DNA from: Hordeum vulgare subsp. vulgare | Taxonomy: Eukaryota; Streptophyta; Magnoliopsida; Poales; Poaceae | Direction of reading: 5' to 3' | Length of the DNA stretch: 64,000 nt | NCBI RefSeq assembly: GCF_904849725.1 | Contig: NC_058522.1 | Span: forward strand, 438,927,529-438,991,528 | Shown here: positions 21,258-32,488 of the stretch, one piece after another | Position numbering within the stretch: position 1 is the first letter of the stretch | How the letters are laid out: every line of letters begins with the position of its first letter | Position numbers and translations under genes: made by a program | Notes under the pieces: model-generated | Database searches by the model: none | Told to the model about the DNA's origin: nothing | The model's input: the letters and a program-made list of their open reading frames with translations, nothing else

Positions 21258-22916
21258 TGATACGTCTCAGACATATCTATAATTTTTGATGGTTTCATGT
21301 TGTTATCTTGTCAACTTTGGATGTTTTATGTACCTTTTATATCTTTTTTGGGACTAACTTATTAATTCAGTGCCAAGTGCCAGTTCCTGTTTTTCTGTGT
21401 TTTTGACTCTTTTCAGATCTGATTTTTGAACGGAGTCCAAACGGAATAAAATCCCCGAAATATTTTTTTCCAGAATAGAAGAAGATCGGGGGACTTGAGG
21501 GCCAAGGCAGGAGCGCCACAGGGGTCCACATGCCCTGTAGCCGCCACCAGGGGGGCGCCGGCTACCAGGCTTGTGGCCCCCGTGGAGCTCCCTTGCCCTA
21601 GCTCTTTCACCTATAAATTCCCTAAAATCCAGAAAAAAACCAAGGCATCCACGAAAACACTTTTCCGCCGTCGCAAGCTTCCGTTTCCGTGAGATCTTAT
21701 CTCAAGACCCTTCCCGGTGCCCTACCGGAGGGGACTTTGTAGTTGGAAGGCTTCTACATCAACATCATCGCCTCTCCAATGACTCGTGAGTAGTCCACTT
21801 CAGAACTACGGGCCCGTAGTTAGTAGCTAGATGGCTTCTTCTCTCTCTTGGATCTTCAATACAAAGTTCTCCATGATCTTAATGGAGATCTATCCGATGT
21901 AATCCTCTTTGGCGGTGTGTTTGTCAAGATCCGATGAATTGTGGATTTGTGATCAGATTATCTATTAATTATATTTGAGTCTTTGCTGATTTCTTATAAG
22001 CATGATTTGATATCCTTATAAGTCTCTCTGAGTCTTGGGTTTTGTTTGGCCAACTAGATCTATGATTCTTGCAATGGGAGAAGTGCTTGGTTTTGGGTTC
22101 ATACCGTGTGGTGACCTTTCCGAGTGACAAAAGGGGCAACAAGGCACACATCGTGTTGTTGCCATCAAGGGTAACACGATGGGCTCTTATCATAGATATG
22201 AGATTGTCCATCTACATCATGTCATCTTGCTTAAGGCGTTACTCTATTCCTTAGAACTTAATACACTAGATGCATGCTGGATAGCGGTCGACGTGTGGAG
22301 TAATAGTAGTAGATGCAGAAAGTATCTGTCTACTTGTTTTGGACGTGATGCCTATAGATATAATCATTGCCTTAGATAACGTCACGACTTTGCGTGGTTC
22401 TATCAATTGCTCGACAGTAATTCGTTCACGCACCGTCTACTTGCTTTCATGAGAGAAGCCACTACTAAACACTACAGCCCCCGGGTCTATTCACAACTAT
22501 CGTCTCCACTTTCACTTTTACTTTGCTTTGCTTCCTTTTTTCTTTCATTTCTCACTTTGCAAACAATCTATAAGGGATTGACAACCCCTTCATAGCGTTG
22601 GGTGCAAGCTCTTTGTGTTTGTGCAGGTACTTGTGACTTGACGCAATCCTTCCACTGGATCGATACCTTGATTTCAAAACTGAGGGAAATACTTACCGCC
22701 GCTGTGCTACATCACCCTTTCCGCTTCGAGGGAACACCAACGCAAGGCTCCAAGGCCACGTGGGAATCCTTTGCATATTTTCCAAGGAAGTCCCTAAAGG
22801 CATAGCCATAGTAAAAGGATTCCTGGCGCCGTTGTCGAGGAGCATCAAGACAAGAATAGTCTCCCGTCAACACACCTATTTCTGGTGCCATTGGAAGGTC
22901 TTTTGTTGCAGTAGCA
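21258..22916 (+). repeat. 5' LTR of element G
   Basis: It starts TGATACGTCTCAGAC and ends GTTGCAGTAGCA. The 3' end is set by where the 5' and 3' copies stop matching and by the TSD. It contains U3 arms (21521-21535 and 21568-21581), TATAAA (21612-21617), and PBS-like motifs (22824-22841 and 22883-22894) that lie inside the LTR. Confidence 0.9.
21521..21617 (+). promoter_or_regulatory. U3 promoter module of 5' LTR G
   Basis: The arms GGGGTCCACATGCCC and GGCTTGTGGCCCCC form an imperfect inverted repeat; TATAAA follows 30 bp after the right arm. In the 3' LTR the arms are GGGGCCCACAAGCCC (28189-28203) and GGCTTGTAGCCCCCC (28236-28250), with TATATAT at 28280-28286. The 5' LTR arms therefore carry mutations that weaken pairing. 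Confidence 0.55.
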
Positions 22917-22926
22917 GAAGTATTTC

Positions 22927-22944
22927 TGGCACCGTTGCCGGGGA
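22927..22944 (+). other. Primer-binding site of element G (tRNA-Asp)
   Basis: TGGCACCGTTGCCGGGGA matches 17 of 18 bases of the tRNA-Asp(GUC) complement, 10 bases after the LTR end. It is the third PBS-like unit in a row; the other two are inside the LTR. Confidence 0.85.
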
Positions 22945-23161
22945 AGGAAAAGAGATCAAGTCAAGATCTATCCAAGTAGGTGTCACAAACTCATCTCTTG
23001 CATTTACCATTTTTGCCAGTTGCCTCTCATTTTCCCCTCCCCCACTTCAGATTTGTCGTTTTTATTTGCCTTTTTGCTTTGCCATTTTCTTTTGCCTTTT
23101 GCCGTTTTCCTTTGCCAGTTTTCTTGTTCGCTTGTGTTCTTGTTGGTTTGTTGAAGTCATC

Positions 23162-25111
23162 ATGGCTGAGAACACCAAACTTTGCGACTTCTCGAGTACC
23201 AATAATAATGACTTTATTAGTACTCCGATTGCTGCCGCCACTAGTGCGGAATGGTATGAAATCAACGCTGCCTTGCTGAATCTTGTTATGAAAGAGCAAT
23301 TCTCTGGCCTTCCTAGTGAAGATGTCGCATCCCATCTCAATACCTTCATTGAACTTTGCGATATGCAAAAGAAAAGAGATGGGGATCATGACGTGATTAA
23401 GTTGAAGCTTTTTCCTTTCTTGTTGCGAGATCACGCAAAAACTTGGTTTTCTTCTTTGCCTAAAAATAGTATCGATTCTTGGGATAAGTGCAAAGATGCT
23501 TACATATCCAAGTATTTTCTGCTGGCTAAGATTATCTCCCTACGTAACGATATCATGAATTTCAAGAAACTTGATCATGAACACGTTGCACAATCTTGGG
23601 AGAGGATGACGTTAATGATTAGAAATTGTCCCGCTCATGGCTTGAGTTTGTGGATGATTATACAAATCTTTTACGCTGGTTTGAATTTTTCCTCTCGCAA
23701 TATCTTGGACTCTGCCTCAGGTGGAACATTCATGGAAATCACGTTAGGAGACGCTACAAAACTCCTAGACAATATCATGACCAACTACTCTCAGTGGCGC
23801 ACTGAAAGGTCACTTGCTAGCAAAAAGGTACACGCTATAGAAGAAATTAACTCGCTTAGTGCTAAGATGGACGAGTTGATGAATTTGGTTGCTAGTATAA
23901 ATGCTCCTTTAGATCCTAATGACATGCCACTATCTTCCTTGATTGAGAGTAGCAATGCTAGTTTGGACGTTAATTTTGTTGGTAGGAACAATTTTGGCAA
24001 CAAAAATGCGTTTAGAGGAAACTATGTTCCTAGGCCTTTTCCTAGTAACTCCTCTAACAATTATGGCAATTCCTACAACAACACTTATGGAAATCACAAC
24101 AAATTACCCTCTGATTTAGACAGTAATATCAAAGAGTTCATCAACTCTCAAAAGATTTTCAATGCGTCCATAGAGGAAAAACTACTCAAAATAGACGATT
24201 TGGCTAAGAGTATTGATAGGATGTCTTGTGATATTGATGCTTTGAAAGTTAGATGTGCTCCTCCCAAGGTCAACTTGGATGAAACTTTAAAATCTATGCG
24301 TGTCTCCATGAATGAGAGCAAAAAAAGAACCACCCAAATTCGCGCTAGGCATGAATGGTTTAAAAGGGTGCTTTCTAGTGATGCAAATCACAAAGATCTT
24401 AAAGTGCTTGGTGTGACTCCTCTTGAATCTTTGTTTTCGCATGCCAAACCTATTGATGAAGGGGCTGGATATGAATCTACTTTGGTTGAAAAACGCGCCA
24501 ATGATTCGGAGTCCACCTATCTTGATGATAAAGGTGTGGAGAGTGGAGTAGAAGAAATCAAAATCTTGGGTAGTAATGAAACTCCCACTTTGGATTTCAA
24601 GGAATTCAATTATGATAGTTGCTCCTTGTTTGAATGCATTTCTTTGATGCAATCCATTCCAAACTCTCCACATGCTTATAGAAAAAGCAAAGCCTTTACC
24701 GCACATATCGTAGATGCTATGATGAAATTTCTTGAAGAGAAACTCGAATTAGAAGTCTCTATACCTAGAAAACTTCATGATGAGTGGGAACCTACTATCA
24801 AAATCAAAATCAAAAACTATGAATGCAATCCTTCGTGTGATTTGGGGGCTAGTGTTTCCGCGATTCCAAAGTCTTTATGTGATATTCTTGGTTTTCATGA
24901 GATTGAGGAGTGTTCTCTTAATTTGCATCTTGCGGATTCTACTGTCAAGAAATCCATGGGAAGGATCGATGATGTTCTTATTGTTGCAAATAAGAACTAT
25001 GTACCCGTGGATTTCATTGTACTTGACATAGATTGGAATCCTTCATGTCCCATTATTCTCGGTAGACCTTTCCTAAGGACTATTGGTGCTATCATCGATA
25101 GGGAATATTAG
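23162..25111 (+). CDS. Gag-protease polyprotein of element G, intact
   Basis: An open frame of 649 residues starts MAENTKLCDF. The frame is open further upstream, but this ATG is chosen because homologous gag H also starts shortly before its conserved core. Residues about 35-165 form the Retrotrans_gag domain (LKLFPFLLRDHAKTWF; SWERM; IFYAGLN). Residues about 270-320 are Asn/Gly/Tyr rich (NNYGNSYNNTYGNHNK), and a helical segment follows. Residues about 540-649 are the aspartic protease, with active-site CDLGASVSAIP (Asp 560) and IILGRPFLRTIGAIID near the end. No CCHC knuckle is present. The protein ends right after the protease and no pol follows. It would assemble particles and self-process, but reverse transcription and integration would need proteins from another element. 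Confidence 0.88.
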   Translation: MAENTKLCDFSSTNNNDFISTPIAAATSAEWYEINAALLNLVMKEQFSGLPSEDVASHLNTFIELCDMQKKRDGDHDVIKLKLFPFLLRDHAKTWFSSLPKNSIDSWDKCKDAYISKYFLLAKIISLRNDIMNFKKLDHEHVAQSWERMTLMIRNCPAHGLSLWMIIQIFYAGLNFSSRNILDSASGGTFMEITLGDATKLLDNIMTNYSQWRTERSLASKKVHAIEEINSLSAKMDELMNLVASINAPLDPNDMPLSSLIESSNASLDVNFVGRNNFGNKNAFRGNYVPRPFPSNSSNNYGNSYNNTYGNHNKLPSDLDSNIKEFINSQKIFNASIEEKLLKIDDLAKSIDRMSCDIDALKVRCAPPKVNLDETLKSMRVSMNESKKRTTQIRARHEWFKRVLSSDANHKDLKVLGVTPLESLFSHAKPIDEGAGYESTLVEKRANDSESTYLDDKGVESGVEEIKILGSNETPTLDFKEFNYDSCSLFECISLMQSIPNSPHAYRKSKAFTAHIVDAMMKFLEEKLELEVSIPRKLHDEWEPTIKIKIKNYECNPSCDLGASVSAIPKSLCDILGFHEIEECSLNLHLADSTVKKSMGRIDDVLIVANKNYVPVDFIVLDIDWNPSCPIILGRPFLRTIGAIIDREY

Positions 25112-27909
25112 ATTTCAATTTCCTCTAAAGAAGGGAATGGAGCATTTTCCTAGAAAGAAAATAAGATTTCCTTACGGATCTATGATGAGGGCTACTTATG
25201 GTTTGAGCACCAAAGATGACTACACATGATTCCATCACCTTATGCCTAGCTAAGGGCATTAAACAATAGCGCTTGTTGGGAGGCAACCCAACGAATCTAT
25301 CCTTTTTCTTTCTGTTTTGTGTTTTCCACACTTTCATAATTCTGTTATGATTGAGTTTTTTGAGTTTCTTTTGCGTTTGTGCCAAGTGAAACCGTTATGA
25401 TTAGTCTTGGGGATGATCGTTTGGTCATGCTGGAAATGACAGAAACTTTCTGCTCACGAAAAGAATTTTAGTTTTTTTCTTCTGTAAGATATTTTGAGTT
25501 GATTCTTTTTGCTGATGATTGCTACGCAAATTCTTCAGACTTTCGTAAGTTTTCAGAATTTTGAAGTACCAGAAGTATACGAAGTATACAGATTGCTACA
25601 GACTGGTCTGCTGTTAACATATTCTGTTTTTGTTGAGTTGGTTGCTTATTTTGATGAAACTATGGATAGTATCGGGGGGTATTAGACATGGAAGATTGAA
25701 AATACAGTAACCCAAGATCAACATAAGTAGAATTTAAGTTTGCTACAGTACCTAAGGAAGTGGTGGTTTTCTTTCTTATACTAATGTTATCACGAGTTTC
25801 TATTTAAATTTCGTGTTGTGAAGTTTTCAAGTTTTGGGTGAAGTTCTTATGGACAAAGAGATAAAGGGTGGCAAGATCTCAAGCTTGGGGATGCCCAAGG
25901 CACCCCAAGTTGATTCAAGGATGCCGTAAAAGCCTAAGCTTGGGGATGCCCCGCGAAGGCATCCCCTCTTTCGTCTTCAATCCATCGGTAACATTACTTG
26001 GGGCTATATTTTTATTCACCACATGTTATGTGTTTTGCTTGGAGTGTATTATATCGTAGGAGTATTTTATTTTTGTTGTGTCACAATCTTCCTTGCTGCA
26101 CACCTAGAGAGAGAGATACATGCACTCACCATGGTTTTGTCGAGCTTCACTTATATCTTTTGGTTAGACAATTCAGCTCACATGTGCTTCACTTATATCT
26201 TTTGAGCTAGTTGATTTTGCTCTGTGTGCTTCACTTATATCTTTTAGAGCACGGAAGCGCGTGGCTTGGTAGTTGATCTATGCTATGAAAGTAGTCTCAG
26301 AAGGGGTAGTTATCCAAAGGGATATGAAAACTTCCATCTCCATGTGCATTGAATAGTTAGAGAAGTTTGATTCCTCTGAATTAGTTTTGAGATGTGGTTG
26401 TGGTAATATCTAAGTTATGTTAGTATGGTGTTGTGGATCTAGAAATAATTGTGTTAAAGTTAGTGATTCCCATAGCATGCACGTATGGTGAACCGCTATG
26501 TGATGAAGTTTGAGCATGATTAGTTTATTGATTGTCATCCTTTGTGTAGCTGTCGGGATCGCGCGATGGTTTATACCTACCAACCCTTCCCCTAGGAGTA
26601 TGCGTTGAATGCTTTGTTTCGATTACTACTAAAACTTTTGCAACAAGTATATGAGTTCTTCATGGCTAATGTTGAGTCCATGGTTTAGATGCACTTTCAC
26701 CTTCCACCATCACTATCTTCTTTAGTGCCGTGCAACTTTCGCGGGTGCACAAAACCCACCATTAGCCTCCCTCAAAACAGCCACCATACCTACCTACTAT
26801 GGCTTTTTCAAAGCCATTCCGAGATATATTGCCATGCAACTACCACCATGACATGTTCCACCACTTCTACATTGCCACTGCATGATCTTAAGATAGCTAG
26901 CATGATGTTTCCATTGATGTCTATGCCATGCTAGATCATTGTCATGGTACACTACCAAAGGCATTCCATATAGAGTCATCATTGCTCTAAGTTTTGAGTT
27001 GTAAGTGTGATGATCATCATTGATGGAGCATTGTCCCATGTGAGGAAATAAAAGAGGCCAAAGATGCCCACCAAAATAAATATATATATATATATAAAAA
27101 GAGAGGCCAAAGTGCCCACAAAAAAATGAGAGAAAAAGAGAGAAGGGACAATGCTACTACCTTTCCACACTTGTGCTTATTAAGCACCATGATCTTCATG
27201 ATTGAGAGTCTCTCGTTTTGTCACCACCATATAGCTAGTGGGAAATTTTCATTCTATAACTTGGCTTGTATATTCCAATGACAGGCTTCCTCAAAATTGC
27301 CTTAGGTCTTCGTGAGCAAGCAAGTTGGATGCACACCCACTAGTTTTCTTTAAGAACTTTCACATACTCTTAGCTCTAGTGCATCATTTGTATGACAATC
27401 CCTACTCATTCACTTTGATATCTATTGATGAGCATCTCCATAGCTCATTGATATGCCTAGTTAATGTGACCATCTTCTCCTTGTTTATCTTGCAACCTCC
27501 ACCACACTCCATTCCACTCATAGTGCTAAAACCATGGCCCACGCTCATGTATTGCGTGAGAGTTGAAAAAGTTTGAGAAAGTAAATGTGTGAAAACAATT
27601 ACTTGGCCAATACCGGGGTTGTGCATGATTTAAATTCGTTGTGCAAGGATGATAGAGCATAGCCAGACTATATGATTTTGTAGGGATAACTTTCTTTTGG
27701 CCTCGTTATTTTGAAAGGTCATGGTTACCTTGCTAGTTTGCTTGAATTATTATTGTCTCCACATCAATAGAAAACTATTGTTTTGAATCTAATGGATCTG
27801 AACATTCACGTCATATAAGAGGAGTTACAAAGTACATCTATGCTAGGTAGCATGAAAGCATCAAAAATTCATTCTTTATCACTTCCCTTCTCGAGGACGA
27901 GCAGGAGTT
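25112..27909 (+). other. Non-coding 3' internal region of element G
   Basis: This is 2.8 kb where pol would be expected, with no RT, RNase H or integrase motif in any frame. PPT-like AAGCTTGGGG occurs twice, at 25881-25890 and 25936-25945, each followed by ATGCCC. A (TA)n run lies at about 27086-27099. A 42-bp tandem repeat is annotated separately. Confidence 0.75.
26142..26245 (+). repeat. 42-bp tandem repeat, three copies
   Basis: GCTTCACTTATATCTTTT recurs at exact 42-bp spacing, with units ending at 26161, 26203 and 26245. The spacers between the shared cores have diverged. It lies in the non-coding part of element G. Confidence 0.75.
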
Positions 27910-27924
27910 AAGCTTGGGGAAGCT
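27910..27924 (+). other. Terminal polypurine tract of element G
   Basis: AAGCTTGGGGAAGCT directly precedes the 3' LTR start TGAAACGTCTC. Confidence 0.75.
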
Positions 27925-29583
27925 TGAAACGTCTCAAACGTATCTATAATTTTTAATGGTTTCATGTTGTTATCTTGTCAACTTTGGATGTTTTATGTAC
28001 CTTTTATATCTTTTTGGGGACTAACTTATTAATTCAGTGCCAAGTGCTAGTTCCTGTTTTTCTGTGTTTTTGACTCTTTTCAGATCAGATTTCTGAATGG
28101 AGTCCAAATAGAATAAAATCCCCAAAATTAATTTTTCCACAATAGAAGAAGATCGGGGGACTTGAGGGCCAAGGCAGGAGCGCCACATGGGGCCCACAAG
28201 CCCTGTAGCCGCCACGAGGGGGGCGGCGGCTACCAGGCTTGTAGCCCCCCTGGAGCTCCCCTGCCCTAGCTCTTTCACCTATATATTCCCTAAAATCTAG
28301 AAAAAAACTAGGGCATCCACGAAAACACTTTTCCGCCGCCACAAGCTTCTGTTTCTGCGAGATCTCATCTGGAGACCCTTCCCGGTGCCCTGCGGGAGGG
28401 GACTTTGGAGTTGGAGGGCTTCTACATCAATGTCATCGCCTCTCCAATGACTCGTGAGTAGTCCACTTCAGACCTACGGGTCCGTAGTTAGTAGCTAGAT
28501 GACTTCTTATCTCTCTTGGATCTTCAATACAAAGTTCTCCATGATCTTCATGGATATCTATCCGATGTAATCCTCTTTGGCGGTGTATTTGTCGAGATCC
28601 GATGAATTGAGGATTTGTGATCAGATTATCTATGAATTATATTTGAGTCTTTGCTGATTTCTTATATGCATGATTTGATATCCTTGGAAGTCTCTCCGAG
28701 TCTTGGGTTTTGTTTGGCCAACTAGATCTATGATTCTTGCAATGGGAGAAGTGCTTGGTTTTGGGTTCATACCCTGTGGTGACCTTTCCTAGTGACAGAA
28801 GGGGCAGCAAGGCACGCATCGTGTTGTTGCCATCAAGGGTAACAAGATGGGCTTTTATCATAGATATGAGATTGTCCATCTACATCATGTCTTCTTGCTT
28901 AAGGTGTTACTCTGTTCCTTAGAACTTAATACACTAGATGCATGCTGGATAGCGCTCACGTGTGGAGTAATAGTAGTAGATGCAGAAAGTATCGGTCTAC
29001 CTGTTTTGGACGTGATGCCTATAGATATAATCATTGCCTTAGATAACGTCGCGACTTTGCACGGTTCTATCAATTGCTCGACAGTAATTCGTTCACCCAC
29101 CATCTACTTGCTTTCATGAGAGAAGCCACTAGTGAACACTACGGCCCCCGGGTCTATTCACAACTATCGTCTCCACTTTCACTTTTACTTTGCTTTGTTT
29201 CCTTTTTTCTTCCAGTTCTCACTTTGCAAACAATCTATAAGGGATTGACAACCCGTTCATAGCGTTGGGTGCAAGCTCTTTGTGTTTGTGCAGGTACTTA
29301 TGACTTGACGCAATCCTTCCACTGGACCGATACCTTGATTTCAAAACTGAGGGAAATACTTACCGCCGCTGTGCTACACCACCCTTTCCGCTTTGAGGGA
29401 ACACCAACACAAGGCTCCAAGGCCACGGGGGAATCCTTTGCATATTTTCCAAGGAAGTCCCTAAAGGCGTAGCCGTAGCAGAAGGATTCCTGGCACCGTT
29501 GTCGAGGAGTGTCAAGACAAGAATAGTCTCCCGTCAACACGCCTATTTCTGGCGCCATTGGAAGGTCTTTTGTTGCAGTAGCA
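27925..29583 (+). repeat. 3' LTR of element G
   Basis: It has the same length as the 5' LTR (1659 bp) and ends GTTGCAGTAGCA, followed by TSD GTCCT. It carries internal PBS-like motifs at 29491-29508 and 29550-29561. The first two terminal bases TG are kept; TGATACG has become TGAAACG. Confidence 0.9.
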
Positions 29584-29588
29584 GTCCT

Positions 29589-30630
29589 CTTAGTGCGGAG
29601 GAACGTCACTTTATATTGCCTCCTGTGATAAAGAACTTTATTATGCAGTCTGTCGCTTTTATGTCTTCCTCATCACAGGTTCGTATAAAGGTTATTTTCC
29701 ACACACTAATAGATCGTACATATTAGAAAGCAATTTTTATTGCTTGGACCGATGACAACTTACTTGAGGGATCTTATTCAATCCATAGGTAGGTATGGTG
29801 GACACTCATGGCAAGACTGGTTTGAAGGTTTATGGATGCACAAGTAGTATCTCTACTTGGTGCGGGAGTTTTGGCTAATATGAGGTGGAAGCAATCGTCA
29901 CATGATAAGGGATCTCTAGACATATAACATTGTTTGGAATCAAGCAAACACAATTCATTATGTTGTCTTTCTTGTCCAACATCTACTTCTAAGCATGTAA
30001 TAGTTTGGTGAGTGCTCACAATTGTAAAAAGTGTCTAAGATGATATATTTATATGTGAACCTCTCTTTCCTTATTACTTCTTATTAATTGCAACAATGAC
30101 TGGGGTCTATGTTTGTCTATTCTCAACAAGTTTCAATCATCATACTTGTTATATGTGAAGCTATCACTTTCCATAAGATCATCTTATGATCTTTCATGCT
30201 ATCGTTCTTTTCATACTTTTGTTCACGGCACAAAACAAAGCCCTTGACTAAGATACTCTTTATTATATAGCTCGCAAGCTCGAATACACCGGGGGAGACA
30301 CAAGGCAAAAGACTCAAACTAAACACTAAAGACTTATGCCACTAAGAGAATAAAGTAAAAACTGAAAAAGAAAGAACTAAAACAAAGGTAAAAGCAAAAG
30401 ATATAAAGGTGATACGATACCAGGCAACTCCCCCAAGCTTGGCATAAGCCAAGGGATTTGCCCATACCAATGCTCAGTTGTCTTCCTTTGGTGGTGATGG
30501 TGGTGGAGTCTTTGCCTTTGATTCCAAGAGAGCTACCAATCTTCGATTTATACCTTGAAGATCTGTGACATGATTCTCCAGCAAAACAACTTCACGAGAA
30601 AGGGAAATATTGCAAGCACGAGTTGTTTCA
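29589..30630 (-). mobile_element. Element F, continuation
   Basis: This resumes F after the G insertion. On the minus strand it runs from the C-terminal end of a protein-coding frame (30630-30474), past a PPT-like AAGCTTGGGGGAGT (30440-30427), into the 3' untranslated region. F is cut at 30630/30631, where the LTR of element D starts. I do not find F resuming after D. Confidence 0.75.
30474..30630 (-). pseudogene. C-terminal fragment of an Athila ORF1-like protein (element F)
   Basis: The frame encodes a leucine-rich, coiled-coil-like tail (LLENHVTDLQGINRRLVALL), a proline-rich end (PPPSPPKEDN) and then TGA. Its place, immediately before the central PPT-like motif, matches ORF2 of element A. 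The upstream part is lost where LTR D starts at 30631. Confidence 0.6.
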
Positions 30631-32270
30631 TGTAATGCCCCAAGTGTAGAACTTACCCTTTTTGGACCTACTTCATGTGGGACCACATTGTCAGAGTTAT
30701 GATGATGTCACTTGTGTCTATGATTCCCTGTGTCACCTTGTGTCCCTTGCATATCTTCCATGCATGCATAGCATAACATATCATAACATCTCCTTGTCCT
30801 TGTGATTTCATGTGTCTCTTATTTATTTTAGGTTTCCCTTACGTGCATGCAATCCATAATACTTCATTTCATGTCTTGGGTGCTCATATCTTGCTAGGTG
30901 TGTTTGTGTGATCTCGTGATTTCATGTGTATATTGCACATGTGAAATTTTGTGGTGTGAAATAGTGGTAGTGCTTGCTTGGGTTTAGCAAAGCTCATTGC
31001 AAAGTTCAAACCCTTTTCTCTCTTCAATCTCGAGTTAAAAATTCCACCTTGTTATTCCTGCTTTTAAAACGTCTTGTGTTTAGGGATTAAGGTGAGTGTG
31101 TAGTTATGCTAGCTTGGTGATTTTAAGAGTGATTTATACAGGTGGCAATAACACAAAACAGCAAACTTAATGATGTTTTGTAAAATATTTGCCTACTCTA
31201 AAACTCTTGTTCTTATTTTTTTAATTTAGGCCATATTTTTCTATGACCAGGGGATTTTTCCTTTTAAGTTTATTCCCACCAGATTGTTTGGTTTATTTCT
31301 TTTCCTTCTTGGTTTTTCTTTTATTTGGGAAAGGCCACCGGGGTCTTTCTTATAGTGGTCGCCTGTGGGCTCCCTCCCACCATGGCTGGCCCATCTCCTT
31401 CTCCCAGCGCCAAGCCCACGCGGCGCGTCTCTCTGGTCTCCCTTCTTCCTGACGGCGTCTACACCCCCCCCCCCCCCGTGCGCACCTTTCCGTCAGGCCG
31501 TGAGAGAGAGGGAGTTGACGCCGTGAGCAGCAACGTCGAGGACCCCCCCTTTAAAACGCGTTGGCGTCCGTGCCAGTTGCCTAGGGTTCCTCTTCCCCCC
31601 TCAGCCGCCGCCGCCACCTCCATCCCCATCTCCATCTCTCCCTTCCTCCCCAGGTAGTTTCTGTAGGAGGATCCGGCAGGGAAGGCAGCAGCTCCTCGCC
31701 GGCGTCCGCTGCGTTCCCATCTCCGTTCGCCGCCGTCGTCATGCCCGGAAGCTCGGGGTGGATCCCCGCGATCCATTCCCGGCGCTAGGGGCCCCGGGGA
31801 CCGACCACAACGTCGGGACCGAGCTCGTCTAGGGCTCGCCCGCGGAGTTCTTCCACCTCTCCTTCGGTTCGACAGCAAGCTTCATCTCGTCGGCGTCTTC
31901 TTCCCCTGCGGCTACACCTTCGAGCTGGTGGTTTCTTCCTTTCCTTCCCGAGGTGAAGCATCTCTTCTCCCTCCTTCCTCCTCGCTAGGATCGGCCGGTA
32001 GATCGTCGGCTTCTCTGTTATGTAGGTAGCTCGGTCGGACAAAGTGGCGGGGTTCTGTTTTGCATGCGCATGTTCGCAGGGGTGCAAGAGAGGGGCTTCC
32101 CCCCCCCCCCCTCGTGGTAGCTGCGCCATGGCTAGGCTGGAACCCTCGCTGATGTTGAGCCGTAGTTAGACTACCACGTCGGCTTCTCTGTCTCCGGCGA
32201 GGAGGGTAGTTCAGGGTAGCAGGTTAGCAGGGGAGCTCCTACTTCTGTTTCGTTGCGCGTTAAAGTTCAG

Positions 32271-32343
32271 ATGTCGTGCTGTAGCCCAGTGGTAGTGGTG
32301 TTGTGTGCCTGATGAGTAGGGCGTGGGTTAGATCCCCCCTCAG
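32271..32343 (+). other. tRNA-like sequence with A and B boxes inside LTR D
   Basis: GTAGCCCAGTGG (32281-32292) resembles a Pol III A box, and GGGTTAGATCCCC (32325-32337) resembles a B box. The ~32-bp gap between them fits a tRNA gene. The acceptor stem is not convincing, so this is a tRNA-derived or SINE-like relic rather than a tRNA gene. Confidence 0.4.
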
Positions 32344-32430
32344 CCCTCTTTTGTTTTGCAGATTTAATTGCACAGTGACCACGGTAACAAATTACCCTGT
32401 TACTCCCTCTACCCTGTCGACAAAGTGTCA

Positions 32431-32488
32431 GTAGTGTGGTGGATTGGTGTTGTTGCTGGTCACCAGAGGCTCTGGGTTCGATTCCCAG
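32431..32488 (+). other. Second tRNA-like sequence with a perfect T arm
   Basis: CTGGGTTCGATTCCCAG (32472-32488) forms a 5-bp stem with a 7-base loop and contains a consensus B box. An A-box-like GTGGTGGATTGG lies about 30 bp upstream but is weak. No full cloverleaf can be drawn. Confidence 0.4.

Larger units (their letters stand above)
21258..29583 (+). mobile_element. Complete Gypsy element G, gag-protease only, 8326 bp
   Basis: The LTRs are 1659 bp each (21258-22916 and 27925-29583), with TSD GTCCT on both sides. The internal part holds a tRNA-Asp PBS, one intact gag-protease ORF (23162-25111), about 2.8 kb without coding sequence, and a polypurine tract. RT, RNase H and integrase are absent. 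It is nested in element F. The two LTRs differ by several bases in their first 35 positions, so the element is not very young, yet its ORF is open. Confidence 0.92.

Noticed and set aside
22760..23161. Extension of the G gag frame 134 codons upstream
   Set aside because: It overlaps the LTR and the PBS, which are nucleic-acid elements; the ATG at 23162 is the sensible start.
27080..27100. (TA)n run
   Set aside because: Simple repeat too short to treat as a feature of interest.
31464..31477. Poly-C run, with another at 32099-32111
   Set aside because: Probably simple slippage; may also be unreliable in assembly, so not interpreted.
32271..32488. Functional tRNA genes
   Set aside because: B boxes and one T arm are good, but no complete cloverleaf or acceptor stem can be formed.
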